From assembly GCA_009840355.1 (NCBI GenBank), contig VXNZ01000023.1, forward strand, positions 1-64,000: a DNA stretch of 64,000 nt, read 5' to 3'. The first letter of the stretch is position 1. Each line of letters opens with the position of its first letter. Made by a program: the position numbers and the translations under genes. Of this stretch, positions 10,706-19,716 are shown piece after piece. This DNA comes from Chloroflexota bacterium (GTDB lineage Bacteria > Chloroflexota > Dehalococcoidia > Lucifugimonadales > JADFKI01). Below the pieces are notes generated by a model, which made no database searches, was not told the origin of the DNA, and saw nothing but the letters and a program-made list of their open reading frames with translations.

Positions 10706-12027
10706 TAATTGACATTCTTAACATTGACGGACGGTGTTTGGTCTGGCAGCAGGTCTTCCATTAGGCGGATGCGGCGGGTTAGGGCGGATACGGCAACTAG
10801 CGTGATGAGCATCAGTCCTTCGATGATATATATCAGTGCCATGCCACGTCCATCGCCCACGCCGATAATTGGACCGAAGCTTCCGGCAAGCGCACCCCCT
10901 TCCGCCATCATAGGCTCGAATACATGCTGTGCCAGCGGGCCTGCGACGAGCACTCCGATAGATGAGGCGCCGCTCCCTAGCGCCATGCGAAGGGAGGATA
11001 TCCGACCGAGCACTTCGGGCGCTGCCTTGACCTGCCAGATAACCCTGTTCATCCCGAACATGAACATGAAGGTTACGCCAATGCAGAACGTGCCCGCCGC
11101 CATCAGCGGTATGCTCTCACGCGCGCCAATCAGAATGCTCGCCAGCCCCGCGATCGCTAAGCTTGCCAACACGCCGTACATTCGGCGCTTGGGACCGCCC
11201 CACGCCGTTAGTAGTATTCCTGAAATCATCGCTCCGGCACCGAAGCTCGACCGTATCAGTCCAGCAGCTCTTTCATCGGCGACGCTTAGCGCCAGAGGCG
11301 TGGAGAGCGCGTATCCGATGCCTGGCATGAGGAAAAATGCCAAAGTGACTAAGGTCATTAGGTACACGAAAGGTGGCCGCTCCGCAATGTAGCGAAAGCC
11401 GAAGATGAACTCGCCCAGCAGACTGGTGCGCTCATGGTCGGGGTCGGAGGCAGGCTGCGGGATCGCGGATAGGGCAAGCGCAATTACGCACGCACCGAAG
11501 GTTACGAAGTCCACGATGAAAATGAAGCCTAATCCGGATGAGACAAGAAGTATGCCTGCCAGAGCCGGAGACACGATAAGCTCCAGGGAAGTGGTCAGCT
11601 GCGTCAGACCTACTGCCCGTCCAAGATTTTCCTTCTTGACAAGCATCGGCACGCTGGCTTCCATCGAAGGAATCACGAATGCGTTCGCAATGCCATTGAC
11701 GGTTAGTACAATGTACAGGTGCCATATCTCCAGCGCGCCGCCAAAGAACAGCAGCGCTGCGACCAGCGTGCTCAGGCTGGCGACGGTATTGCCGGCGAGC
11801 ATGACTACGCGGCGGTTCCACCTGTCCACCAGTGTGCCGGTGAATATCGAACCAAGTCCCACGGGAAGCACGGCGAAAAACAGCAGCGCGCTGTATGCGG
11901 TAGTGTCTCCGGTTTCGCGCAGAACCCAGATGCCCAGCCCGAACCGCGTCATCCCAGAGCCAAGAAGCGATATAAACTGTCCAAATGTGACGGCGTAAAA
12001 CGCCCTTTGCCCAAAGAATCTCGACAT
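10705..12027 (-). CDS. MFS exporter (MFS_3 / EntS-like), paralogue 2
   Basis: A 440-aa, roughly 12-helix protein, duplicate of the preceding MFS gene, with GTLVDRWNRRVVM at the helix 2-3 loop. The open frame extends 22 codons upstream, but the ATG at 12027 aligns exactly with the start of paralogue 1, and the upstream codons cover the conserved leader hairpins. The C-termini still match (DLLPDQTP followed by a short variable tail). The TAG stop is shared with a family B element. Two diverged copies with duplicated control regions suggest either dosage or different substrates. Confidence 0.85.
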   Translation of the reverse strand: MSRFFGQRAFYAVTFGQFISLLGSGMTRFGLGIWVLRETGDTTAYSALLFFAVLPVGLGSIFTGTLVDRWNRRVVMLAGNTVASLSTLVAALLFFGGALEIWHLYIVLTVNGIANAFVIPSMEASVPMLVKKENLGRAVGLTQLTTSLELIVSPALAGILLVSSGLGFIFIVDFVTFGACVIALALSAIPQPASDPDHERTSLLGEFIFGFRYIAERPPFVYLMTLVTLAFFLMPGIGYALSTPLALSVADERAAGLIRSSFGAGAMISGILLTAWGGPKRRMYGVLASLAIAGLASILIGARESIPLMAAGTFCIGVTFMFMFGMNRVIWQVKAAPEVLGRISSLRMALGSGASSIGVLVAGPLAQHVFEPMMAEGGALAGSFGPIIGVGDGRGMALIYIIEGLMLITLVAVSALTRRIRLMEDLLPDQTPSVNVKNVN

Positions 12028-12070
12028 TGAGTGGTTATTGTGTAAAGTAAATGTGGAAAGTGTATTAGTA

Positions 12071-12111
12071 TAGCGGAAATCGCTATTGGACACTTGAGGT
12101 TCTTTGCCTCA
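12071..12111 (-). promoter_or_regulatory. Conserved two-hairpin leader of MFS paralogue 2
   Basis: TAGCG-GAAAT-CGCTA (12071-12085) and TGAGG-TTCTTTG-CCTCA (12095-12111) stand 44-84 bases before the start. Compared with paralogue 1, one pair in each stem changed from A-T to G-C on both arms together, so the symmetry has been kept. Confidence 0.55.
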
Positions 12112-12161
12112 TACTAACCTTCCCGCACAAAAGGAAGGTAGCAGGGTGCATTGCCGCGCGA

Positions 12162-13802
12162 CTAGGATTCGTACTTCCTGCCCAGCTCTTCCTCCCAGCG
12201 CAGGTAGTTCATCATGTCAGCGAAGCCGCGGTCGGTGCCTGCCGGCACCACATCGGCGGGTGTGGACATTACGCCTGATAAGCCTTGCTCTACGCCTCTG
12301 CCGGCTTGACGCCATGCGCTCATGCCGCCTTGCAGCACGGCGACTTCGGAGTAGCCTTCGTCGGCAAGCGTGGCGGCGGCGAAGGTGGACGCAATGCCGT
12401 CCGCGCAGGTTGCGACTACGGGCGCAGACTTGTCCGGCGCGAAGTCGGCTATTTGCGCCTCAAGCCAGCCGCGAGGCACCCAGCGTGCGCCGGGAATATG
12501 CCCTTCGGCGAACTGCTGGCTCGTGCCGACGAAGATGATGGTCGCGTCAGTTTTTTCTTGGATGTACGCTGCTGTTCCACCACTTGTATCCACAAGCGTT
12601 GTGGATGTGTCGGACGCTGACGGCACATCGGAGGGCGCGAGCATTCGAACCTTGTTTTGCGCATCGTCCCAGCCGAGTGGCTTTGCTTGCGAATGTCCTC
12701 GCTCTAGCGAATGTCCGGCGCGCTGCCATTCGCCCGTGCCGCCATGCACGGCGTACACATGCTCATGCCCCATCTGCCTGTACCACGACGCGGTGATTGC
12801 CGCGCGCGCCCGTCCGTCGCAGCAGAACACGATGGGACAGTTCTTCACGACGGCGACTTCATCGGAACGCTGCACAGCCTGCCCGCCTGCGAACCAGCGG
12901 AAGCCGGGGATATGCCCATCCGCATACTCGCCTTCGGTTCGCACATCCACAAGATACACGGTCTCGTCATCGTGCCGCGCCATAAGCGCCTGTAATTCAC
13001 CCGCGTCGATGTACTGCACGCCGTCTTCTTCGGCTATGCGGTCTGCGTATGCCTCGGCGGCGGCGATGCCTTCTTCGGACAGGTCGGGCAGTTCAAGACG
13101 GTCTGCACCTGATTCGAGCGAGTATCCGGCGAGCGACCAGCCCGCCGTACCGTTCTTCAGCCCCACCACGTTCGGCATGCCCATGCGCTGCAAGACGCGC
13201 GTGCCGATGATGCTGCGTGTGCGCCCCGCGCAGTTGATGACGACCGTTGCGTCGTCGCTGAGGTCTTTGGTGATGTCGGTGATTCGGAGCGCAAGCTCCG
13301 CGCCCGGCACGCTTCTGCCGCCGGGGATGCAGAGGCGCTGATACTCTTCGGGCGTGCGCGTGTCGAGTATGACCAGATCGTCGCCGCGCTCGATGCGCTC
13401 GCGCAGTTCCACTGCGTCTATTTCGGGGACATGATGCACGACCTCAACCTTTTCGCCGAAGTCTTTGCTCGGCACATTCACGCCCCACTCGGTCAAGTAT
13501 TCCTGTGTAACCCAGCGGTTGATGCCACCGTCCAGCACGGACACATCGGAGTAGCCGAGCCGTCTCAGCGTGTCGGCGGACAGCGCAGCGCGGCGCGAGT
13601 CGTCGTCACAAAGCACGACCGGCGTTGCGGTATGCGGCACGGCGTCGGCAATCTGCGCCTCGAGATCACGGCGCGGGATCAGGCTCGCGCCAGGGATGTG
13701 GGCGTTGTTATACTCGCCCGTCTCGCGCACATCTATCAGCGCGAACGGCGAGCCACCCTTCAGCAGCGCGTCAAGGTCTTGCGGGGAGATTGTTGCGGAC
13801 AC
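12162..13802 (-). CDS. Four-domain rhodanese sulfurtransferase
   Basis: The 546-aa product contains four rhodanese domains in tandem, with candidate active-site cysteines Cys65, Cys191, Cys327 or Cys328, and Cys466. Each domain shows the family landmarks: LIDVRETGEY..HIPGA, ILDTRTPEEY, LVDVRTEGEYADGHIPG, and the final FAEGHIPGARWVPRG. Domain 4 has a degenerate loop (CADGIAST) and may not be catalytic. No signal peptide, so it is cytoplasmic. The GTG start at 13802 follows AAGGTGA at five bases. Such multi-rhodanese proteins move sulfane sulfur, but the acceptor is unknown. Confidence 0.88.
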   Translation of the reverse strand: MSATISPQDLDALLKGGSPFALIDVRETGEYNNAHIPGASLIPRRDLEAQIADAVPHTATPVVLCDDDSRRAALSADTLRRLGYSDVSVLDGGINRWVTQEYLTEWGVNVPSKDFGEKVEVVHHVPEIDAVELRERIERGDDLVILDTRTPEEYQRLCIPGGRSVPGAELALRITDITKDLSDDATVVINCAGRTRSIIGTRVLQRMGMPNVVGLKNGTAGWSLAGYSLESGADRLELPDLSEEGIAAAEAYADRIAEEDGVQYIDAGELQALMARHDDETVYLVDVRTEGEYADGHIPGFRWFAGGQAVQRSDEVAVVKNCPIVFCCDGRARAAITASWYRQMGHEHVYAVHGGTGEWQRAGHSLERGHSQAKPLGWDDAQNKVRMLAPSDVPSASDTSTTLVDTSGGTAAYIQEKTDATIIFVGTSQQFAEGHIPGARWVPRGWLEAQIADFAPDKSAPVVATCADGIASTFAAATLADEGYSEVAVLQGGMSAWRQAGRGVEQGLSGVMSTPADVVPAGTDRGFADMMNYLRWEEELGRKYES

Positions 13803-13820
13803 TACTTCACCTTTTCGATT

Positions 13821-14203
13821 TCATTCTATGTTCCAACTTGCATGAATTGGCAGCGCGCGCGTCCGAACGCGAAACTCTTCCACAATAGCTATGACACCTG
13901 ACACAACGGCGTCTTCTAATGTCGGTAGTGCAAGTTCCAACATTCGGTTGACATTGTCCACTCTAGAATCAGTTAAGCGAATCTGAACAATCGACGGTTC
14001 CATCCTGCCAGACAGCGCGACTAACTCCGAGAAGTCCAGATCTTGCGTAAGCACTACCCGTTGCAACTCGATTGCCTTCGGCACAATCTCTTCATCCGCA
14101 GAAGTAGCTGCCATTACGGAGACAACCGGAATGCGTCATGCCCAATCTCGTTAAGAAACTGCACAGTGCGCGGCGAGATATGAATGTCGGTCAGTAATCT
14201 CAC
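13821..14203 (-). pseudogene. DUF5615 (PIN-like) toxin-type gene, frameshifted
   Basis: The first 29 codons, from a GTG at 14203, read as the DUF5615 N-terminus (RLLTDIHISPRTVQFLNEIG) and then hit TAA at 14114-14116. The rest of the family (TSADEEIVPKAIELQ, then VLTQDLDFSELVALSGR) continues in another frame to 13821. A single base lost near the CCGG at about 14120 would explain it. The TAA overlaps an ATG (TAATG), so split translation by reinitiation is possible. The GTG overlaps the stop of the DUF433 gene (GTGA), the usual toxin-antitoxin arrangement. Sequencing error cannot be excluded. Confidence 0.72.
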
Positions 14204-14421
14204 CCGATGCTCACTGTCTTCTGGCTAGCGAGCCACGCGCCATACGCAGTGCACTGATGAACATCCTCTAGTTCAAGGATGGGATATTCCCGCAGGATGT
14301 CGTTTGCCGTATAGCCATTGCCAATAAGCTTGAGCACGAATTCAACCGTGATCCGCATGCCTCTAACCGTGGCCTTGCCCTGACACACGCTTGGATTAAT
14401 CGTTATGCGATCGAATGTCAT
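14200..14421 (-). CDS. DUF433 antitoxin-like protein
   Basis: The 73-aa protein is a DUF433 member: RITINPSVCQGKATVRGMRITVEFVL, a helix-turn-helix-like fold, and REYPILELEDVHQCTAYGAWLA. DUF433 genes commonly pair with DUF5615 PIN-like genes and are thought to act as their antitoxins. Here the stop overlaps the DUF5615 start by four bases. Because the partner is frameshifted, this antitoxin may be an orphan. Confidence 0.82.
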   Translation of the reverse strand: MTFDRITINPSVCQGKATVRGMRITVEFVLKLIGNGYTANDILREYPILELEDVHQCTAYGAWLASQKTVSIG

Positions 14422-14445
14422 CGTTCTGACCCTGCGCGATGCTTG

Positions 14446-15024
14446 TTAGCAGTTGCTGAACTTCGTCGTCGCGAAGTGCTTTATCTCGCCGGTTTCTAGG
14501 TTGAAGGCGCTGCGCTCCAAGCCGCGCAGGTCGTTGCCATAGACGTGGATCTCGACAGTCGGGCGGGCGGTGTGGTTGTCCATCTGGTGGATTTCGTCCA
14601 CATTGGGTATGAGAAGCGACACATCGCCCGGCTTGACGAGCGTCTCGCGGTCGCGCTCGAGCACAGCGTAGTCGTCGCGGTCGCGGTCATCGACGCGTCG
14701 GAATCGCGTCTCTGTGATGCCGTTGCCGACGACACCAATCATGCCCCAAGTGCAGTGGTCGTGCGGTCCGATGTGGTCGCCCGGTCCCCAGACGACCGAA
14801 GTTACCAGCAAGCCGTTGTCGCCGTCGTAGTGCAGCAGATATGTGCCGTGGTTCTTGCCGGGCATCGGCATGCTGTATTCTTCGGGAATGGCGGCGGGGT
14901 TGTTTATTAGCCGCTCCAGATACACCGAGCCGCGGTCGAACAGCGTCTCTTGATCAGGCTTCTCATCGACTAGAGCGGACATTTCGTGAACGAACTCTTC
15001 CAGTGCGTAAGTAGCGATAGTCAT
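14446..15024 (-). CDS. Cysteine-dioxygenase-like cupin
   Basis: The 192-aa product belongs to the cysteine dioxygenase type I-like double-stranded beta-helix group. The iron ligands appear as His88 and His90 (GPHDHCTWG) and His146 (NVDEIHQMDN). Real cysteine dioxygenases oxidise cysteine to its sulfinate; related enzymes act on mercaptopropionate, so the thiol substrate is not certain. Start choice: ATG at 15024 lies 12 bases after GGAGG, while a TTG at 15033 is only three bases after it. Its neighbour is the rhodanese gene about 640 bases away, hinting at sulfur metabolism only loosely. Confidence 0.75.
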   Translation of the reverse strand: MTIATYALEEFVHEMSALVDEKPDQETLFDRGSVYLERLINNPAAIPEEYSMPMPGKNHGTYLLHYDGDNGLLVTSVVWGPGDHIGPHDHCTWGMIGVVGNGITETRFRRVDDRDRDDYAVLERDRETLVKPGDVSLLIPNVDEIHQMDNHTARPTVEIHVYGNDLRGLERSAFNLETGEIKHFATTKFSNC

Positions 15025-15132
15025 AGTGTCCAAATACCTCCAATAGAATTAAGAGTAGCATAGCGAAGGAAAGCGGATTAGACAAGCACAGCCATAACCT
15101 AATCATCAGCCTATCCAGCCTGTATATCGATG

Positions 15133-18100
15133 TTAAACTCCATCCCGCACGCGATATATCGCCGTCTCGCCGTTATCGAATACTTTGTCTAACGCGCCGC
15201 CTAGGTTGTCTGCGAACTTTGCCATGCCTTCGGGGAAGTATATGCGCTCTAGGCGACCCAGATATACATACTTGACGTTGTAGGTTCGCATTAGCGCCAG
15301 GGCTTGCGCGGCGTCCTGCGTTGAGTAGATTGTGCGCACGGCTTCGGTGCGGCGGCCGACTTCGTAGGCGTAGCCGGCGCGCTGCTGCTCTTGATGCCAC
15401 TGCCAGCCGATGACGCTCGGCAAGCCGGTGTACATCGACACGCGCCCAGCCCAGCGATACGACGGCGTTACCGCTTCCAAGACGATGGGCGATCCTTGCA
15501 CATTTCGCTGCAACCAGCGGATGCCTTCGGAGTCTGTCGCGAGGTCTATCAACTCACCGTTGTGCTCTCGGAACGACGAGCCTTCCATGAAGGCGATGCC
15601 GTTCAGCGTCAGCGGCGTAACATAGCCCTCGAACCTGTCGCGCAGCCTGTCCTGTGTGCCCAGCGCCGGGTATATCGCCGCGCTCAGCACCAGCACGGCA
15701 AGCGCAAACTTCCACGCCTGCCTCACGGACGGCATGCGGGCAAGGAAACTGCGCTGCGCGCGGAACAGCCGCCACAGCAGATACGCGGACGCGATGCCAA
15801 GCATCACCCACACTTGCAGGTAGAACTTGAAGATGCTGTTCAGCCGGTCGATGTCGCCTTCCACGCGCAGGAAGTCCAGCCCGACCACGAGCGACAGCGA
15901 CACCAGTGCCAGCATCAGCACGAACCCCAGCTGCGCCCCATCCGGCCTGTCCTTCAGCAGCACGCCCACGCCAACAGCGGCAAGCAGCACTGCCAGCGCG
16001 AAGACGAACGGCACGGTGCTGCCGACGACCCCGGTGAACGCCGCCGTCAGCGCAAGCCCAACCAGCAGCGCGCCGCTAATCACGGCGATGAGCCAGCCAA
16101 CGCTGACAGGTGCGGCCTCCTCGCCGTCCAGCACGTCATAAAGGCGTCCGAACTTGCGCCGGAGCGCAGCGAATTGCCCGCGCACGCCCTCCGCAAGCTC
16201 ATCCACGGCGAACGCGCCGATGATGAACACGAACAACCCAGAAATCGCGAGGAACTGCCACAGCACGGTCGTATTCGTCGTGGACTCCACGCTGTTGTAG
16301 AACGTCTCCCCCGCAAGGTGATACGGCAGGAACGCCGCGAATCCCACTACGACCACGAGTGCCGTCTTGACGCCCGCACGCAGCAACACGAGCAGCGTTA
16401 AGCCGCCGTGTGACAGGAACTCCGCGAAGGTTATTGCGGCAGCGGCGATGATGAGGTATGTGGGCAGGTCCCATGTGTTCAGCGGGGCAAGAGAGCCGAC
16501 GGCGATGCCGAGAATTGCAAGGCGCAGTGTTCCGACGGATACTATTGCGCTGGCAATGCGAGACACCCCCATCCTAACCTTCCCCCATCGAGGGGGAAGG
16601 AACTTTGATGATTCGGATGCAGAGAGCACAACCGCAAGCGACAGTCCCAACACCAGCACCGTGAACGGTATCGCCATCAAGTGCGCGTGCAGGTCCGCGA
16701 ACAAAAATGTGAAGAACGGGAACTCCGTAATCTCATGACCGGGCGGGTCGGGCGGCATCATGCGGCTGCTGCGCCAGAAATCGAACTCGCCGAAAGGCTG
16801 ACCGGACAGCACATTGCCAGCGCCATGCCATACCTGTATTGCGCCGTCCAAATTGCCCAGCACGACCACGAACGCCACACCGACAAGCCCCATTAACACA
16901 GGGGACCACCTCGGCGCGCTGCTCAGAATACCCATGCTCTCGTCCAAGCGGCGCGACGCGGACCGCACTAAGTTGTACACGATGGTGTACACGCCGCCCA
17001 CCGTCAGCGCGAAGAATGTCGGCACTGCGAGGTTGAAAGCGACCACCGGCTCGATGGCGGTCGCGCGGACGAGCAGCGCCGTCAGGAACTGCCCCCAATA
17101 GTAGTAGTTCAGGTAGCCGCCGCCGAACCACGGGTCATACGGCGGCATGATTGTCGAGCGCAGCACCGCGTTGAGATACGCGAAGTCCATCGGCTTCTCA
17201 CCGCCGCGGAACGGATGCCACAGGTCCGGGTTCGCCATTCGTACCAGCACGAACACCAGGAACGCCGCGATGAACACGACCTCCGCCACCACCAGCGCGC
17301 GCCAACGCATCCGCACAAAGTCGATTATCTCGTTCCCACGCACCGCGAATACGCCAAGCGACGCCATGCCCAGTAGCAACATCGCCAGCACAATGGACTG
17401 CCGCGAGAACGCCGCCAGTTGCGTGCTTGCCAGCAGCCAGACGATTAGCCCGACCAGCAGCAGCCCCAGCGCCTTGCCGAACAGGTAGCCCCTGTCCGAC
17501 AGAGGCCGAAATACGACGAATGTCAGCGGCAGCGTGACCAGCGCGATGAGTTCCAGCACGCCAAGCCATGCCAGCACGGGCAAGCGATTCGTCCAGCTGT
17601 CCGTGTGGATGATGCTCGTCCATGTGCCGCCGCTCTGCTGTATCGCCAAGTCCTCCGGCGAGTACACGAGACCCAGCGAGGACTGCCGTTCCCTTGCCGG
17701 CACGTCGTAAGCGTCGGACGGCGCGCTCTGCTCTATCAGCCGCTGTATCTCCTCCGCGCCGAGTCGCCCCGTATTGCGGAATATCAGCACCTTGGGATGG
17801 TCGTACACCGAGAAACTCTCGTCCGCCCAGCCCAGATTCAGGGCGATCGGCGCGGTTGTGTGTCTCTGCAATGCGGCAGGCGCAGGCAGGCTTGGGCGAT
17901 CGAGCGTGTCGTCCACGAATGCGATGCCGAACATCTCAGGATACGATGTCTGCACATTTTCCAGCGTGTATCCGAGCCGTTCCGCGAATAGCAGATTGTA
18001 ATACGCGGTCGATATGGGATAGCGCTCCGGCAAGCGCGGTATCGTACCGTACAGACGGTTGCTGAATAACACCAGATAGTCCGCGTCCGCGAGCGATTCG

Positions 18101-19716
18101 GCTATGAGCGCGGTCTTGGCGTATCGGTCGTTCTCGTACATCGGCAGCTCGCCGAACCGGAAATCTCGCCGCTGATTGGGCAGCGACTCCTCCCAATGTT
18201 CCTTGAGCACGGTCGCTCCTTGGGGCGCGCTGCGGTTCAGCCATTCGCTCGCTCGCACCGCCGTGTGAGTTTGCCCGTACACGCCGTTGAGATACGCCAG
18301 CGCGTAGAACGCCGTGCCGGCGAGTATCAGCGCAATCAGCGCGCCTATTAGGAAGCGTTGTAGTCTGACCTTCACCCCCATCCTAACCTTCCCCCATCGA
18401 GGGAGAAGGGACTTATCATTTGCGGCATCCCACAGTGTCCACAGCAAGCGCGCGCCGAACAGCGTCAGAAGCGGCGCGATGGGCAGCATGTAGCGCATGA
18501 ACTTCACATGGAAGCCGCCGGTTACTATCAAGTACGGCACGACCCAGCAGAGCAACAGCACTTCGATCTGCGTGTGCTTGGAGCGCACGGGCAGCGTGGC
18601 GAGCAGCGCAAGCAGCGATATGCCTGCCGCCGCCGCGACCGCGACCGCGCCGTGCGACACGAATAGGATGCCCGCCGGCAGCACCCAGCCGACAAGCAGG
18701 TATGCGACGCCAATCTTTAACGGCATGCCGCGCAACGATATGTACAGAAGCCCAGCCCACGCAGCCACGCCCAGCGGCAAGCCATACCCCCACACGGCGA
18801 GCTGGCGGATGTGATACAGATACGGCAGCGTATCCGAGTATTGCCGCGTGTACGGGTAGTCGCGGATGCCGCGTATCATCTCGGACTGCTCGCTGACATG
18901 GGTGAAGAAGGTGCTCCAGTCCAACAGCGTGTACGGCTGCGCGATTAGCAATGCGACGACCGCCATCGCGCCGCCGCCTACGACGCCTCGCAATGCCGTC
19001 CGCAAGCGCGTCTCGAAATTATCCGTGTGCGTGCTGCCGTTCAGCGTGCTGCCGTTCAGCGCGAGCGCGAACATGAGATGCGCGATGACGAACGGCGCGA
19101 TGATGGGCAGTTGGCTCGCTTTCGTCGCAAGCCCAAGTCCGATGAGCGCGCCCGCAAGCAGCGAGTCGCGCAGCCTGCCTTCCCGCGCAACCCTGACCAT
19201 GAAGTACAGCGCGGCTATGGCGAGCATCGCCTGCAGCGTGTCCACCGCGAAGTAGTGGCTGAGCTGGATGTGTATGACGGCGAGCGCGGTCAGAGCGGCG
19301 GCGAGCAAGCCCGTCCTGCGGTCGAACACCAGCGTGGCGATACCATAGACGGCGAGTATCGTCAGGATGTCCGCAAGCCCGGATACGGCACGACCGAGCA
19401 CGCGAATATCATTGGCATCATCGAGGAACGGCGCATCGGCAATCTGCACCGCCTTCAGCACATAGAGCGGGAAGCTGCCGTAGTTGAACCAGCGCGGGTT
19501 CCAAGGGCTTTGCTCCGCGTCAAACAGCAGGCGAATATCGCCAAGCGCCGGCGGCGAAACGCCGATAACTCTGTCCAGAATGGCGCGCTCGTCCGGATGC
19601 GGGGTATAAGAGAAGCCCGCATCCCATGCCAGCCCGTAAAAGCGCAATGCGAGGGCAACCGCGAGTATGGCGATGAGCAGGACGCGGTGAGTCAGCAGGC
19701 GGCGGAGACTGGACAT
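15133..19716 (-). CDS. Giant GT39-like plus DUF2298 (YYY) membrane protein
   Basis: A 1527-aa polytopic membrane protein in two halves. Residues 1 to about 660 look like a GT39/PMT-type glycosyltransferase: RFYGLAWDAGFSYTPHPDER opens it, with the Asp-Glu of the first loop in place, then many helices. Residues from about 680 onward are a DUF2298 'YYY' domain with GGGYLNYYYWGQFLTALL. This pairing is known mainly from Chloroflexota and Archaea and probably handles lipid-linked sugars at the cell surface. Two family C repeats are embedded in frame, each giving LPRWGKVRMGV or a near copy (about residues 435-449 and 1038-1052). A short 15-bp tandem duplication encodes LNGSTLNGST. The ATG at 19716 is preferred over a TTG at 19746. 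Confidence 0.85.
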   Translation of the reverse strand: MSSLRRLLTHRVLLIAILAVALALRFYGLAWDAGFSYTPHPDERAILDRVIGVSPPALGDIRLLFDAEQSPWNPRWFNYGSFPLYVLKAVQIADAPFLDDANDIRVLGRAVSGLADILTILAVYGIATLVFDRRTGLLAAALTALAVIHIQLSHYFAVDTLQAMLAIAALYFMVRVAREGRLRDSLLAGALIGLGLATKASQLPIIAPFVIAHLMFALALNGSTLNGSTHTDNFETRLRTALRGVVGGGAMAVVALLIAQPYTLLDWSTFFTHVSEQSEMIRGIRDYPYTRQYSDTLPYLYHIRQLAVWGYGLPLGVAAWAGLLYISLRGMPLKIGVAYLLVGWVLPAGILFVSHGAVAVAAAAGISLLALLATLPVRSKHTQIEVLLLCWVVPYLIVTGGFHVKFMRYMLPIAPLLTLFGARLLWTLWDAANDKSLLPRWGKVRMGVKVRLQRFLIGALIALILAGTAFYALAYLNGVYGQTHTAVRASEWLNRSAPQGATVLKEHWEESLPNQRRDFRFGELPMYENDRYAKTALIAESLADADYLVLFSNRLYGTIPRLPERYPISTAYYNLLFAERLGYTLENVQTSYPEMFGIAFVDDTLDRPSLPAPAALQRHTTAPIALNLGWADESFSVYDHPKVLIFRNTGRLGAEEIQRLIEQSAPSDAYDVPARERQSSLGLVYSPEDLAIQQSGGTWTSIIHTDSWTNRLPVLAWLGVLELIALVTLPLTFVVFRPLSDRGYLFGKALGLLLVGLIVWLLASTQLAAFSRQSIVLAMLLLGMASLGVFAVRGNEIIDFVRMRWRALVVAEVVFIAAFLVFVLVRMANPDLWHPFRGGEKPMDFAYLNAVLRSTIMPPYDPWFGGGYLNYYYWGQFLTALLVRATAIEPVVAFNLAVPTFFALTVGGVYTIVYNLVRSASRRLDESMGILSSAPRWSPVLMGLVGVAFVVVLGNLDGAIQVWHGAGNVLSGQPFGEFDFWRSSRMMPPDPPGHEITEFPFFTFLFADLHAHLMAIPFTVLVLGLSLAVVLSASESSKFLPPRWGKVRMGVSRIASAIVSVGTLRLAILGIAVGSLAPLNTWDLPTYLIIAAAAITFAEFLSHGGLTLLVLLRAGVKTALVVVVGFAAFLPYHLAGETFYNSVESTTNTTVLWQFLAISGLFVFIIGAFAVDELAEGVRGQFAALRRKFGRLYDVLDGEEAAPVSVGWLIAVISGALLVGLALTAAFTGVVGSTVPFVFALAVLLAAVGVGVLLKDRPDGAQLGFVLMLALVSLSLVVGLDFLRVEGDIDRLNSIFKFYLQVWVMLGIASAYLLWRLFRAQRSFLARMPSVRQAWKFALAVLVLSAAIYPALGTQDRLRDRFEGYVTPLTLNGIAFMEGSSFREHNGELIDLATDSEGIRWLQRNVQGSPIVLEAVTPSYRWAGRVSMYTGLPSVIGWQWHQEQQRAGYAYEVGRRTEAVRTIYSTQDAAQALALMRTYNVKYVYLGRLERIYFPEGMAKFADNLGGALDKVFDNGETAIYRVRDGV
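16563..16602 (-). repeat. Family C unit in frame inside the DUF2298 gene
   Basis: Plus-strand text is ACACCCCCATCCTAACC then TTCCCCCATCGAGGGGGAA, matching the intergenic copies at about 476-517. Read on the coding strand it gives SSKFLPPRWGKVRMGVSR with no stop or frameshift. It lies in a loop between two hydrophobic stretches of the DUF2298 half. Confidence 0.85.
18371..18413 (-). repeat. Second family C unit in frame inside the DUF2298 gene
   Basis: Plus-strand text TTCACCCCCATCCTAACC followed by TTCCCCCATCGAGGGAGAAG. The coding strand reads DKSLLPRWGKVRMGVKVR, in the same reading frame of the repeat as the copy 1.8 kb away, in a loop of the GT39-like half. Confidence 0.85.

Noticed and set aside
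13821-14203. Programmed frameshift in the DUF5615 gene
   Set aside because: No slippery heptamer or downstream stem is visible at the shift point; a lost base or sequencing error is simpler.
15391-16401. Plus-strand 336-codon frame inside the giant membrane-protein gene
   Set aside because: It is the opposite strand of strongly coding, hydrophobic DNA and is rich in Arg, His and Gln, as expected for a shadow frame.
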